DNA of 60,000 nucleotides from assembly GCF_964340395.1 (NCBI RefSeq), contig NC_135566.1, forward strand, positions 6,865,001 through 6,925,000, written 5' to 3'. Under the pieces are notes generated by a model. The model was given only the letters and a program-made list of their open reading frames with translations, had not been told where the DNA came from and made no database searches. This document shows positions 1 to 13,889 of the stretch, in pieces. This DNA comes from Glandiceps talaboti (Eukaryota; Hemichordata; Enteropneusta; Spengelidae). The translations under genes and the position numbers were made by a program. Position 1 is the first letter of the stretch. Each line of letters opens with the position of its first letter.

Positions 1-2583
1 TGTCAACTCATTTATTCGAACACAGTGGCATGTTTACATCACAAAATGTAACATTCAAGAGAATAACGAAGATGCAAAATTCTGATGAACTTTGTTTATA
101 TTTATTTTGCGAAGTTTTAGAATGTCAATCGCCCAATACAACTCAGTCATTTGTGAAACACATATTTGCATATTTATATTGATCACAAAAGTGCATCATT
201 CAGGACAACAACATGAAAACAATCAACTGATATACATAGCTTATCAGATGTTATGCAAGTCTACATGCAAAGGCTTTTGTTGTTGTTCTAAAATATTTAA
301 ACGTGATGGTTGTGTTGTGAATGTAAAAGCATGCGAGTATATTTTCACTGTAAACCTCTACATAGAAATCAGACATATTTCAAATAATAGCATAGATATT
401 TACCTCCTGCTTAGTTGTGCCATAAATCTGATGAAAGGCAGATCAATACTAACTGAAATGCCAGCAACTACTGGCAGTAATATTTAGAATATGTGCATGT
501 ACCTTTGTAGAGTTCTGGTTGTGGATTTATTTACGATAAATTTATTTACAGTATGGCAACAAAATATACGTATACGGAGAAACTTTAGACGTCATGTTTT
601 ACAGATTGAATGATATATATAGATATATATCTGTACATCTGCATACTCCTGATAATGTTTTTTATGATATTAATAATAATGTTTCAAATTTCAATACTTA
701 AGCTATCAATTACCATGTACATGCAGCTTGGTTTCAGAACAAATGTGTTCATTTCATTGCAGAAGAAGCCACCTGCACGCTGTTGTTTCTGACAACGGTT
801 GTATTTCCCAGCAGACCACTTTGTCGGCAAGCAAACATGGGCAAATCTCTTTAGATTGTACAAGGTTCTTCTGGGGTTATTATGTAAAGGAGAATGGATA
901 ATTATCAGTAGTTTTCTTTAGATTGGAAAAATTGATTAGTGGAAGTGCTGGAGTTGAGTTGAGTTTAGTTGAGTAGAGTAGAAACAAGTCCCTGGTAAAA
1001 TAGAAGCTGACTGTGTGTCACTACATGGTTTCACCAACTTAGAGTCAATATGATCTGAGTATATCCAAAGCATGTATTAGTTTATAAATACTTAAAAAAA
1101 CTGATGCAGTAGCCAAAATAAAAACATCAATGATAATAAAAGACATTTGCATAAGCGAACAGTCACTTACATACATGTATGTGTAACAACAACAACATTT
1201 ACACATAATACATAGGTCATGTTTGGGTACCTGGTTATTTCCATAGCGATTAAATATGTATTGCTTCCCTTCTTTGATATCATTTGTTATGTCACCTCTG
1301 ATTACATTTTGTGTTTAAGCTGATTGCGAGCAGTCTGGCTGTCTGTCTGTTGTCATGACAACTGACGAGTACATGCAACTTCTGTCAAGCTAATCAGTGG
1401 AATATCAATCATATTTGTCATTGCTGTGCTCAGTATGGTTGCAAAATGTGATTTGAAAATTGATTCCTTTTCTTATTTCAGCCATGAAGTGGCTCTGTTT
1501 GGATGTACTGCATAACAACATAATTTCAAAATGGCGTCATGCTAAAGTTAAAAGCATTTAGATCCGTTGTTTTATTAAAATTAATAACCAATATGAATAT
1601 TAATAAATCATTAAAATCATACAAAATAAAATGACTAAAAAAAAATAAACATAGTCATTTCTGCCAAAAACTCATTAGCATGTAATCAATTGATAATTTG
1701 CATAAATTAGTAAATGTTAATGTCATATGAATTATCCAAATAAGTGGCATCTTCTGGTAAGATAATGATGTCCCCGTAACTTACCATAATTAATGCTACA
1801 AATCTGCTCCACCCAAATTATTTATTAGTGTATTTTTTTTCACCTTTATTTTTCAACTAAATTTTTCAGTTATATATTCTGTCTAACCTAACAGATGGTC
1901 ATAACAAAAAAAGTAACGTATTTCAAATGTCACGCCTACGATAAAATAAGTCGCTTAGATAAATAAGAGAGAAATATCCTACGTGGGAGAAATAGTCTGC
2001 AGAGTTTGTTATAAAACAGGCATTTGTCACCTGTGTGTCATCTCATTCTGTAGCCCATATATAAGGAAAGCATCACTTTTCAATCACAGATGATTTTTCA
2101 TCAATGACAGATTTTATTTCTGCCTATCAAGTTTGAACACCTGCCTTATTAATTGTCAATTATTGTCAGATATTACATATGAAATTTATGTGAAGATTTT
2201 AACAATTTAGATCGATAATATATTAAGATAAAATGAGGATGATCAGATTGAGTGTTCCATACAATGAATTCATAGTAATTTAAGTGTAGTGGGCACACAG
2301 GAGTGGGTGTAAATTACACATATTTTAAATCTGTGGCATATTTGTGTCTTTTTTTTTCATTGATGTATTTGATTGTATTAAATCTTTGTCCTCCTATAGA
2401 AATATTTGTGCGATGACAATACTGAAACAATAGATTTCTTGAACATGCAGGACTTGAGTATAACTTGTATGTTTGGTTGTCAGATTTCGCCAAGTGAAGT
2501 GAACTGTTTCATTGGTCTAACAGACTACCATAATTATGATGAGTAACACTGAAGTAAAGCACTTTCTCTGTGTGCTACACTCA

Positions 2584-2707
2584 TTTATAGCATTCATATC
2601 AAGTGTAATTGGTCTATTTACAAGCCTAGCATATGGCCTTTCTATCTAATGTGGTCAATTTAGCAAATGAAAAAGTATACTTTTACACTTGATATGAATG
2701 CTATAAA
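2584..2707. repeat. inverted repeat, 25-bp perfect arms
   Basis: Arms at 2584-2608 and 2683-2707 are exact reverse complements (core CATTCATATCAAGTGTAA), 74 bases apart. The form is that of a small fold-back element. No target duplication is obvious. Confidence 0.85.
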
Positions 2708-4619
2708 GGATTGTGGTACATACAGAAAATGCTGTACTTTGGTCTTCTGGGTTGTATTTATGTAAATGCAACTACATGTGGTCTAGATATAATGTGTACC
2801 CTGTACCACTGCTAATGTGGTAGTCTAGATTTGGTGTTTAGTAGTTTATGTGCCCTATACTCTGTATTGTCAGGTTACATTCACATGCTTACTGTAAGTC
2901 TGCTAACCGTGTCAACCAGCTTCAGTGATATGTTAAATAATCAGCAGTTTTCATCACAGTTCATACTTTTCATAATTATTTCAAAGTACAAGTCTGGTAG
3001 TAGCGTAGGTTCTCTAGAAGTTTCAGAAAAGTGCTTTAATATCTCAATAAAACTAGATATGAAGAAGATCTTTGGGAATAAAGGTTCTCTTTAAGCCTTC
3101 TCAATGTGCTCAGTTCAGAAATTAATTGAATTCCATCTGAGTTAAGTCACATTTAATACAATGTGTGATAAAGGAGGACGTATGTAATTGGTTGTACACA
3201 AGATATGAGTGGGTGTAAAATTACTTGTACCAATATTTTATTACTAATTTTTATGGCAATATTCTCTTTCATGACATTTCATATCTAATCTACATTCAAA
3301 TTGTTATTACAATCACCTACATCAGCCCTTCCAGACAGTTTAGGGTAACCTATTTTTTATGTTTTTACTTTTTCATGGCAACTGTGAGACAGTCAGTCGA
3401 TTTTTAAAAAAAATCTTGTTCATGTTTCTCTGCCTAGCCTTTTCTTCCTCTCTATCTTCTTTTTATAGGATTCCTAGTAAAAAAAAACTTTCCCAGCTTC
3501 TCTACACAATTGACATGTCCCCAGTCCTCCCCCTACTTGAATAACTTCGTCATGAAAAAAATGCTCTGTTCATAAACAAGTGTCATTGCTACCGCCATGA
3601 CTGAAGATGACATTGACAGTCCAGACACTTGCTTATTCTTGCCAGAGAGGGTGCTGTTCCACAAAATATTAAAGGCGGGTGAAAAACAAATATTTTGATG
3701 TGGAGCTGAAAATTTGGGCCGGTCGGGTAATGAGAAACAGGAAAAAAAATAGGGTCATCCTTAACCAGATTTTTAATGTGATATCACAGAGAGATACAGT
3801 AATTTATTTTTTTTCATTCTAACTTGAATTTTGACACCTTACTGCAGTTATTATTATCATTATTATTTTATAATTTGTTATTCTACTAGTCTGTACTGGA
3901 TTTAGATTTTTTTAAAAGTTGAGTCATAATTTGGTGCTGTGACACCAGAGAACTGTGAAAATTTTATTTTAAAAAAAGGACAAAATAAGGACTCTTCATT
4001 CCCAATTTCCCAAATGATTGCATGTATCATAGGAGAACTTAACTTTGATGTTAGATTGTCAAATTTTAAGTGAACTGATTCACTTTCAGCTATAATTTCT
4101 TTTGATTTCCAATTGTTTACCACCTTATAAATTTGGTAGTCAAGTTACGACGTTTAGCATTCTAATGTGCTCTGTATTATTACTGGGAGCAGTGTGGAGT
4201 CTAGATGTGAGCTTTCGATTTCAGATGCCCAATACGAATATAACTTAGGAAGTAAATATACCTGTATGATGGTGAAGTTAGCTTATATATATGTCTCTAT
4301 TAGTACAATGTATGACCTTATGTGACCTATTTTATGACAAGTACTTGACCTTCAAATTATTTTTGCTGTTCTCATTTCTGCAATGATGATCTACTTATTG
4401 TGAATTCACTCTGAGCAATTAGAACCTAGTGCATTATTTGCAATTCTAAGCATTTTTCTTGTTTTCCCTTCTGTAATTATGCAAGAATAACAAGTTTATG
4501 GCATTGAACAGTGTCAATTCTAGTGGCATCTCATGTCATCATTGCTAACATTCGACACTTTCTACACACAAAAAAAAATTGAATTTTTCAGTCTTTTGTT
4601 TAGCCGACTGATCTGAAAA

Positions 4620-4848
4620 AAATATGAATTATGTTGAAATTTGACAAAATTTTATTGAAATTTGCCGTATTGTTAGCAAAAGTGTTGAGATTTGTCAAAG
4701 TTGTCTTGATTTGAGTCTTTGACAAATTTTTGTTGAAATTTACCAAATTGTACAAAATTTTCCAAATTATGTTGTAATTTGACAAATTTGTGTTGAAATT
4801 GGACAAAATTTGTTGAAATTGGACAAAATTCTGTCAAAATTTGGAAGT
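4620..4848. repeat. degenerate tandem array, unit about 20 bp
   Basis: About ten imperfect copies of TTGTTGAAATTTGACAAA, with variable spacing and divergence, indicate an old minisatellite. Confidence 0.7.
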
Positions 4849-5842
4849 TAACTTGTTTGTCTGCTGTGTAGTATAACTATAAGTTGTTTACCAGTTTACA
4901 AGATGAGTAATTGTGAGGTCATGACACCGTTTTTCTTCAAGGCATATATTTTACAGTGTGTACATGTATTGTAGCTTTGTAGGCAGCCATTGTCATATAT
5001 ATCCAGTGCAGCATAGCAACAACCATGTACTGCTTTAGAATTACATTATAGATACCAGTCAGAACTGTTTGTTTGCCAAGATGTAACCTGTCTCAATAGT
5101 ATAACAGTTGAACATGAAATCATTCATTGCCAATTTCAAGTCGTGATTACTCCAAAACTGTTTTTATCTGTTGAGCAAACAAACTTATTGGGAAAACGAT
5201 TTTCACTTTTGAAATAATCAATCAATGAAAAACATACATGTATCTATATAAGAACACACTGTCTTGTCCAAACAAATAATTCATATATTAGTTTATCAAT
5301 TCATCAATTGTAAAAAAAATGGTTTTAACTACAGATTGGTTGGTGCTATTTGTTTATATAAATAAAATGATTAACATTATTACATGTATTTATTCTGTAA
5401 AAAAAAAAAATGGAATACAGATCAGTTTATATGATTTGTTCGTATAATCAAAAACTTACAATTTCAATATTTTATAAGAATCATGACTTTACGGTACATC
5501 ATGAATTGGTCAAGATATGATTTGTTCAGTAATCAAATAATTAAACTTTACTGTCTTAAACAGTGGTAAAATGCAAGGACAGTGTTTAAAAGCAATGTAA
5601 CCTTGAAAGTGATTTTATAGCTACAGTGTTATGGAAAAATCTTGTTTGTAATCATTCTACATGAAACAGGTTTTTAAATTATCCTTTATATACATTTGAA
5701 ATATGCTTTTTACGTTTTCATTAACATCACGTGATAGATATCTGATTTGTGATCTTTAACTATCAATAACTTTACAAAAATAACAACCGTTGCGTTGCCT
5801 TCATCATATTTTTGTGAAATTCATTTATATATACTGTTCGTA

Positions 5843-6025
5843 AAAATTTCTATTCACAAAGTCAAAAAATTTCTTGGAAGCAAATCCCAAATGTTCACTG
5901 ACATCTCGTCAGCATTGTCAGGGATGTACTACATGGGCTATTTGTCATGTGTCTTAGAAGAGATTTGTAAGAAGTTTACGATTTGCTTCCAAGAAATTTT
6001 TTGACTAGATGTGAATAGAAATTTT
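5843..6025. mobile_element. fold-back (MITE-like) element
   Basis: Arms at 5843-5886 and 5980-6025 are near-perfect reverse complements, with cores AAATTTCTATTCACA and TTTCTTGGAAGCAAATC, around a loop of about 93 bases. There is a 2-3 base bulge. No clear flanking duplication is visible. Confidence 0.75.
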
Positions 6026-8022
6026 CATTACTATTAAATCTTGAACCCAGAGACCATGAATATTCATTTTCGCATCACTTATATATACATAAATTGTACA
6101 TATAAAAAATTTCATAGTTTCATTGTAATTTAGATAAAGAATGTGATTCTGAAAAAAATAATGCTTGTTGATGTTGGTGTGTTCACCAATTTTTTTTTAA
6201 ATCCATATTTTATATACATAAATTTGAAATATAATACATGTCATGTGGTCGTTTGTGTCCGATCAGATGTATGATTTGTGACTTCTAACACCATCCATAA
6301 TTTGAGAAATAAGTGTTTGATTAGCATTTTCTCTCTCAATATCACGATAACATTCTAAAGTATTGGTAGTAAAAATGTCAGAATCCATCACATTAAGTGC
6401 ACTTGTATGAAGTGTTAGGATTAAAATATTGTACAGTTCTTTGAGAGTAGTAAGTTGACCTTACTTTACATGAATGGTCCCCAGTGGGATATCTGATAGT
6501 AATACTTTGACATATAAGGTGAAATTATTTATACTATAGCCTTGAAATAGTCAACCTGTGGTGTGTCCTTAACCTAGATTGAACTTGCAAGAATGAATGT
6601 TCATGGTGTCTGGGCTTCATTGAACAGACAAATAAGAAATTCTACTCAGTCAATCAGAGAAATTTTTGAATTGTTCAAACTTGTTACTAATTGTAGTAAG
6701 TTTAAGTATTTTTCTAAGCCTGATATTTTGCGTATTTACATGTACGTACATGAGTCACAAAAATCCACTGAAATTGAACAAAAGTCCCTGTACTCTTTCC
6801 TGTTTCCGGTAGATTCAGACCTGTAATTTGTATGTTTTGTTCTACATTGTTCTTCCCTTGCACTCTTTTTGAATATTAATACAATTTTTTTTTTTAAATA
6901 TGAAGATTCTGAGAATACAGTGAGTTGAATCTTTGGTTAAACAACAGGAAATGAGGCTGAGGAAGTGTACACATGATACCAGTACATACAATGTACACGT
7001 ATGGTATATGGAAAATAAGTGATGAATTTGATCCCTATACATGTATGTACATGATGATGATTGTGTCAGAGAGAGAGACAGAAACAGAAAGTAATGAAAT
7101 CCAAGAGGTCAAAGTTCAGATTGGTTTTTGTTGTCAACATAATTTGTACATAATCACAAATGTGATCTTTGAAATGTAAAATACAGGCCTTGTTTAATAA
7201 GATCGAGCATCGATAGATTCTGTTATGTACTGTAGCAGAGACTACATGTATATACTGCGCATTACTGTATTTTTTAATCTAAATATTATGTATGTTGAAT
7301 TCCCAATCCACAGACACTGATAGACCTGTTGCTGGTTCAAAGATGCATCATGCATCCCTCGTTATACAACACCATGTATTCTGTATGTACAATGTATAGG
7401 TGGTTTTGCATATGCTACTCCATGGGGATGGTTGTTGCCTCACCATATACCCTGGGTTTACCTGTAAAATCCATCTTCTGTCATTTGATTGCATTTAGTT
7501 TTTGTCCTGTGAAATCACTCACAATTAAAGAGGTCAACATGTCTTTTCATCGTTTCTCGATAAAAATGTTATTTCAAATGTGATAAGACAACATAAGTGA
7601 CATCATCTCATGCAATGCATCTTAGAACCAGAAATTGACTATACATGACGACACATACATGTATATATGTTGTATTGGTTTGTGTTTTTCAATAGGAAAC
7701 CTGTAAAGACACATTTATATGTGAGAATGAGATGGTGTGCAGACTTTCTGTGTTCTATATTTGATGCACAGTAATGAATTGTAGTATTCCATCTACTCAG
7801 TAAAATGAAATTATTCAAAATAGCAGCTCAATATACAATCCATTTATGAATGATATGGTCTAGCTGCTATATGTGCCCGGTGGACTCAGTTTTCTATGAT
7901 CTCTCTCTCTCTCAGTCTGTCAACACTGAATAAAATATCCAATTAACATAATTAGTTCTATAAATTATAATGACAATGAATTAAATATAGATTAATTGAA
8001 AAGAATTACTTTCCATATGTGT

Positions 8023-8100
8023 GTACACACATACATACACACATACATACACACATACATACATACATACATACATACATACATACATACATACATACAT

Positions 8101-8137
<37 letters not shown>

Positions 8138-8341
8138 TACATACATACATACATACATACAACATACATACATACATACATACATACATACATACATACA
8201 TACATACATACATACATACAACATACATACGTACATACATACATACATACATACATACATACATTGTACATACATACATACATACATACATACATACATA
8301 CATACATTGTACATACACACACACACACACACACACATACA
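8023..8341. repeat. ACAT/AC microsatellite
   Basis: Tetranucleotide (ACAT)n blocks are interleaved with (AC)n over about 320 bases. Several long frames on both strands are artefacts of the repeat. Confidence 0.98.
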
Positions 8342-8769
8342 CAGTATCTAAAATAAACTGAACTTAAGCTTGTAGGTATATTCATTTTATGTATATATAA
8401 ATTACAATTTCCAACCCTCAGAGCCAAGACTCTTGAAAATATACTGTGTTTTAGGAATATTTTGTGGTAAATGATAACTTTACAGGAATAGAATATATCT
8501 AATTTATTGCTGACAACTATATCCTGAATAGGTACAAAAATAGTTTGAAATATTTATAACATGAGTAAGATAGTATACTTTGAGTGATGGTTTGCAGAGA
8601 CAGTTTTCAGGGCATGACTTGAGTCTTTGGCATATGACTGGATATTGATATATTAGACAAGTAATAATGGATATGATGCAATTTGAATAAAAATGTGAAA
8701 ATTGATTTGTATGCTTTCACTGATGAAGAGTTATTGCAGTGACAATTCATTTCTTGCATAGTAGTTAGT

Positions 8770-8793
8770 GGGGTGGGGGGGGGGGGGGGGGTA

Positions 8794-8854
<61 letters not shown>
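8770..8854. repeat. G-run followed by a (TTG)20 microsatellite
   Basis: A G-rich run at 8770-8791 is followed by an uninterrupted TTG array at 8795-8854, just left of a fold-back element. Confidence 0.97.
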
Positions 8855-8892
8855 AAAAGTCCACTAACGCTTTAGTGTGAAATTTTGAGATA

Positions 8893-9248
8893 GACTTAAA
8901 GGGGCACAAGCTGAGCTTATGTTTTACAAGTAATCATTTTTGTTGCATATTCAGAAGATATTCACAGTCTTCTACTTACTGAAGCATACTTAGCCATCAC
9001 TTTCAATTAACTGAACTCAAACCTGGTATTAAGATATAACTTATAAATTATCCGATGACGTAATTTTTCATATATATAAAATGTCAAGTAAATACCTACC
9101 TTGCAATGAACTGTTCTAATAATGCCAGACGACAAGAGTAATGTCATAGAAGGTGTACATCAACATTAGCATTATACAGCAACAGTTTATTCGGTGGTTA
9201 TCACTTGAGTAAACAATTTATGAACTCAGCTTGTGCCACATAAGTTTA
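8893..9248. mobile_element. fold-back (MITE-like) element
   Basis: Terminal arms around 8893-8945 and 9195-9248 are inverted copies with the core GGCACAAGCTGAG. They are followed by a weaker match (TTTAC, AAGT.ATCA, TTGTTGC). Part of its interior (8980-9064, with CTGAACTCAAACCTGGTATT) recurs directly outside the element at 9358-9426. Confidence 0.7.
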
Positions 9249-9893
9249 TACTGGTATGTGTATAGCGCTGCTAGCACACAAGCACACTAGGGGTGGAAGC
9301 TGACTACATATGTCTTGGGGCTAAATTTTGTTGTATAATGAAAGATACCTGTAATTCAGTGAAGCATTCTTATAGGCAGAACTCAAACCATGGTATTTAT
9401 GCATGATGTACAGATGATTTGATAACGTATGTCTAGGTGCATGCATACATATAGAGAAATATCATATTATTTCAAAAAGACCAGAATCTAGGAACAAATG
9501 ATAAAGTTGGTGAGACTGGAGTACATTGTAACTTTGTTATTCCAAGAAATTTGTCCTTGAGGTGCATTCTACCCAAAAGATACAAGTCATATACTGTTCC
9601 ATAAAAAAATAAAATTTGTTCATTTTTTAAGAAATTCACTTCATCACCTTAGAATGTCATGTGTGTTAATCTTTGTAAAAACTCACACATCATATCACGG
9701 GATCAGTATAATATGTAAATCTGTATGGATAGGAAGAATGTATAACAAATATATTATTTTACATAATTAAAAAATAATGTGTTATTCAAATGTCAATGTA
9801 TATAACACAAAGCATATTCATGTACTGAAAATGATAGCCAAAAAAAGAGATTTCTGAATTGGCCAAGACGAGAAAAAAAGTAGACTGTAACGT

Positions 9894-9895
<2 letters not shown>

Positions 9896-9979
<84 letters not shown>
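9896..9979. repeat. (GTT)28 microsatellite
   Basis: This is an uninterrupted trinucleotide array of about 84 bases, the second of two GTT arrays 1.1 kb apart. Confidence 0.98.
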
Positions 9980-11254
9980 AAACATACATGGTACATGTAA
10001 ATACCTGTTTGTAAGACAGCCGCTAATCTTTCATTCTAAGGAAAAAATCATTGAAAAGTGAATTGAAAAATTGATTTCAAAAGTGTAGTGTTTAGATTGA
10101 TGAAATTCAACCAGAAAATACAAATGTTATTACATTTAATACATTTAAAATCAATACAATTTAATTTATGTACTGAGACAAATCGTACTGGAAACGTTAC
10201 AGATTTTTTAATGAAGTTTGATACATTTAAAGGTGTTTAAAGTATTCAAGCCAATTAGAACAAGAAGGGAAGTGTTGCCATCAGAGATCAAATGTTAACC
10301 ATTCATGCAGACAAATAAAGGTATAAAGAGTGACACCGCAGTGATAGTTACCATAGTGATGACCACTCAGTAAGAGTTCACCTTGGTGGTGCCTTGAATT
10401 CTCAAGCTACATGTAACAAACCAGGTGCCTTGAAAGTAAAATAAAGACCTTGTTGTGAGTGATATTGCATTCTGTTTGCACTGTAGAACTCTTAACTAAT
10501 TCAACTTCTGTTTATTTGATCATCTCCGAGTTCTAAACAGGTTTCTTTTGCAGTGTGTTTTTATTCAGGGATGTCAAATTTACCTGAGTTCTCAAAGTAT
10601 TTTACCAGGGTTCCCCCACAAAAAATTATGGTACATATATACAAATTTATGCAACTTTTACCTGATTCTCCCTCTGTTAAGGGTGTCCAAACCTAATTGG
10701 CAAAACACTGTTTCATGTAAAAAAAAAAAATTTAGATAGAGATTGCGATGACATGGTACATCTACTTCAGAATATTAAAATTAAGTAAACTTATATATTT
10801 CTTATGTTTAATGAAAATGTAGTTTCATGTACATGTAAAGCTATCCTTTACAAAAGTTTTTTTTTCTTGACCTCAGCGTTTCACAAGAGCTAAGTGACCT
10901 CAGGTGTTTTTGAGGTGACAGTCTCATAATTCTTCATACCGACTCAGCTCAGTGATTGCATTGTGTTTACAGCTACAAAGACAGGCAGTAAAACTCATTG
11001 TTGACTCGCAAGAATACGACAGAAGGTTATAAACTTTTTTTAAAATGCCGCCCTCTGATTGCCCATTATAGCAAATAATATCGGAACTTTGATCGTCATA
11101 GTATATATTCATTTGTTCCATTCCAGTATGTACATGTACTAAGCAAGGGAAGGGAAATATGTGAAATAATTTTTAAAAAACAGCTTTTGAAAGCCGGAAA
11201 ACTATTAAATTTATGTCTATGTATAGCCTAGGAAGTGTCAGCTGCACTTCTCAA

Positions 11255-11571
11255 TTTAAGTGGATGAGGATTGGTATTTATTTTTTATTTCTTACTTGGA
11301 AAATTAAACGTAAAATAACATATGCCAAGTCCTAGTTTGTAACTCAATAAATTGCAAAAGACTGATAAGTGTGTAAAAAGTTTGTTATTGTACGTATAAT
11401 AACAAATTTTTTACTAATTTTTTTAACATTTTGCAATTTATTGAGTTACAAACACAGACTTGGTTCATGTTGTTTTACATTCATTTTTCAAGTAGGAAGC
11501 CATGATAAAGTTGTTTTATAAATTAGAAATTCGAAATAAATATCCAATCCTCATCCATATGGCCATTTTAA
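11255..11571. mobile_element. long imperfect fold-back element
   Basis: Two arms meet near 11395. Shared blocks in mirror order are TGGATGAGGATTGG, TACTTGRAAAA, a CCAAGTC..GTTTGTAACTC stretch, and AACTCAATAAATTGCAAAA with a near-perfect match. The right arm has about 30 extra bases that the left arm lacks. Confidence 0.75.
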
Positions 11572-12614
11572 GGTATACTTGCATACAAGGTTTGCAAGGT
11601 ATAAAAAAAGTGAAATTTTCAGTGGTTTATTTTTAACCCTGCCTACCTATTATTTACATGAATACAGTTGCCATGTGACAGGAAAAAAACATAATCCTTC
11701 CTGTCAGGTTCTCAGAAATCATGTTATGTTTTTCAACCATGATCTAGGTCACATTATTTAGTTTTCATTTCCCCATTGCACATGTACATATATTCACCAC
11801 GACTATATAGCAAAAATAAGACAATGTTTTTGCTAATATTATGGAATTTTAATAACAGAATTGGGTAAAAATGATATAGTTTACCATATATTTTACTTAT
11901 TTTCTTTGGGGGAACCCTGGTAAAATGACTGGGACCTTGGTTTGATTTTACCTAAAAGCATAGCAATGACAAAAATAAAAAATTATATGGAACCCCAGTA
12001 AAATGAGTGGGGAACTCAGGTAGATTTTACATCATTTCAGCCCTTTATTAGCAAAAACACTGGTAGGGAACCCCAATAAAGTGACTGGGGAACTCATGTA
12101 GATTTTACTTTGGCTGGGGAACTCAGGCAGATTTTACCTAATTGCAGCCCTTAGCAAAAAACACTGAAGCACATTTTTCTATCCAATACAATTTGCTGCC
12201 ACCTTACATTAAGAAATATGATTACATAATAATCCATTATTCAATTCAGTGAAAGTATTCAGACTAATAGATATGCAAATTACAAAAGAAGCTTTGTTAC
12301 ATGTCAGGAAGACAATTGCAACAATTTTCCAGCTGAATGGACAAAAATATTTAGAGAAAAAAATTTGATCATTTGCAATTCAAATTTGTGAAGTTGTGTA
12401 AACGTAAAGGTATTGAGCAATGTTCACAACCCAAAATGTGATGACAATAACACTGATAAAACACTCACTGAACCAATCCTGTATTATCAGCAGGAAAGCT
12501 ACAACTTACAAATTATGTTTGTATGTCAAAATGTACAGTACATTACACCTTATACTAAGCACAAGCCGAGTTGTTAATATTCAAACCAAAAATACAGTAT
12601 TTATTCCGTGATCA

Positions 12615-12896
12615 TTCTATGTCATGACAATGTATGTCTAAGTTATTGGATCTGAAGTGCTCAAATGTCATTCGTTCTGTGGCACTTGAAATATGAGTCA
12701 AAATTTCCCACTTTTTCATGGTGTATGCATGAGGAGGTATAAATATTGTTATTCCCCGATATTTTTCTTCTTTCAGCCGAAAAATACTTGTGACCGAAGG
12801 GTTTGTCATTACTTGTGTAGCGACTCATAGTGACATGGCCCCTTAGGTCCCTTGTCTTGTCTTCGGCTGAACGAAGACAAATATTGCAGAATAATA
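12615..12896. mobile_element. dispersed repeat with inverted GTTATTCCCC termini, copy 1
   Basis: It shares blocks in order with 35068-35343: TCTATGTCATGAC, GAGTCAAAAT, TTATTCCCC.ATATTTTTC, TTCAGCC.AAAATACT, CCTTAGGTC and GCTGAAC. The core (12746-12896) is weakly bounded by inverted ends. Confidence 0.65.
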
Positions 12897-13787
12897 TAAC
12901 TATTTTCTAGAGTATAGAAATATTGTCAGCTCCAGTATGTGACTATAGATTTAGGCTATCGAAATCTGGAATATGACAGAGTTTCAGACAGTTTATGACA
13001 CTACCACATACATGTATCACAGACCTTTGAGGCTTTCAGCAACAGTAGAGTGTATGTAGTTTCTAGAAATGTGTGGTATTTCCCTAGGCTGTTTCAAACC
13101 CAGTGAAATATTGATAAATATTAGTTATAATTTCTTTCTAAAATCAAGTGAATAATTTAACATATTTGAAAATATTCTTCAGCTCTTTAAAATATAGCAG
13201 CAAAATCTGTCAAAATCCAACACAAAGAAAATTGAAAAAATAAGTACACAAGTTTGCAGTCATGTACATGTATTTTGTGGCGGATGGGTGTGTTGTGAAA
13301 TTTGAGTTTATCGAACAACATCCACACTAAACTAGGCAATATAACATTCGTGATCAGAATATATAAAAGTTGATTTTTTTAAGTATATGGTTACAAAAAC
13401 TTTACTGCTGTGAAATGGAAATAGATGAGATATATTAAAAAGTGGAAAGAAATTAAGTGAAGTGTTAGTCACTATAAAAGATGGAAGTTGAAACTATAAA
13501 AGATGGAAGTTGAAACCGATCATCAATCAGTGTCTCTTTAATGATAAAGTTTTCATATCTTGAAAAATGAGACCATAGCTGTATGTCTTTGCACACTTGA
13601 ATGGTTTTCTTGATCTCTGCTTCAATCACACTGTTTACTTTATGTTCTTGGTTCATAGTTTGACAGTCTTCGTTGATGATGAAATCAGTTACGTCTTGCA
13701 CTCCTTCATATGTATACGTATATGCAGTAATTATAATCCATGTATAATATACATTCAACAATGTTTTTTTTCTTATCTTGATTGCAG

Positions 13788-13889
13788 TCACATAAGCCTA
13801 AGAATGGAATATTTTGTTTCCTTATCAAAGAAGCAAGAGAAACCACTGCCTTAGAACTCCCAGACACAGAAAATACATTTGTTTTAAAG
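13788..13889 (+). CDS. SH2B: SH2B exon a (PH domain strands)
   Basis: This 34-codon exon starts in phase 0 after a TTGATTGCAG acceptor and ends AAG before GTAAGT. Its translation ends [19 protein letters not shown], matching the vertebrate SH2B1 PH segment in which TTALEMPD precedes TFVVK. The exon upstream of it was not found. Confidence 0.88.

Larger units (their letters stand above)
1..13787. other. 5' flank or 5' intron of the SH2B gene, no supported exon
   Basis: I could not recognise any exon here on either strand. The short open frames are scattered, low in complexity or unlike known proteins. The preceding SH2B exons (dimerization domain and start of the PH domain) should lie upstream of 13788, but I did not find them, so they may be outside the window. 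The stretch does hold fold-back elements (2584-2707, 5843-6025, 8893-9248, 11255-11571), a degenerate AT-rich tandem array (4620-4848), an ACAT microsatellite (8023-8341), two GTT arrays, a short dispersed motif near 10.6 and 12 kb, and half of a dispersed repeat pair (12615-12896). Confidence 0.6.

Noticed and set aside
92-487. 131-residue + strand open frame at the left edge
   Set aside because: The composition is AT-driven (Ile, Phe, Cys-rich) with no family likeness. It is probably a chance frame.
5795-6004. 69-residue + strand open frame
   Set aside because: It lies across the arms of the fold-back element at 5843-6025, and its peptide simply reflects the inverted arms.
6593-6826. 77-residue + strand open frame (MNVHGVWASLNRQIR...)
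   Set aside because: It has an ATG and is not repetitive, but I see no recognisable domain, splice signals or link to SH2B. Frames of this length are expected by chance in a window of this size.
7981-8427. Long frames of Tyr-Ile-His-Thr or Cys-Val-Cys-Met repeats on both strands
   Set aside because: They are translations of the ACAT/AC microsatellite in every frame. The same applies to the frames at 26639-27025, 31278-31931 and 51631-52161.
9793-9996. Poly-threonine frame on the minus strand
   Set aside because: It is produced by the (GTT)28 array; there is no coding support on either side.
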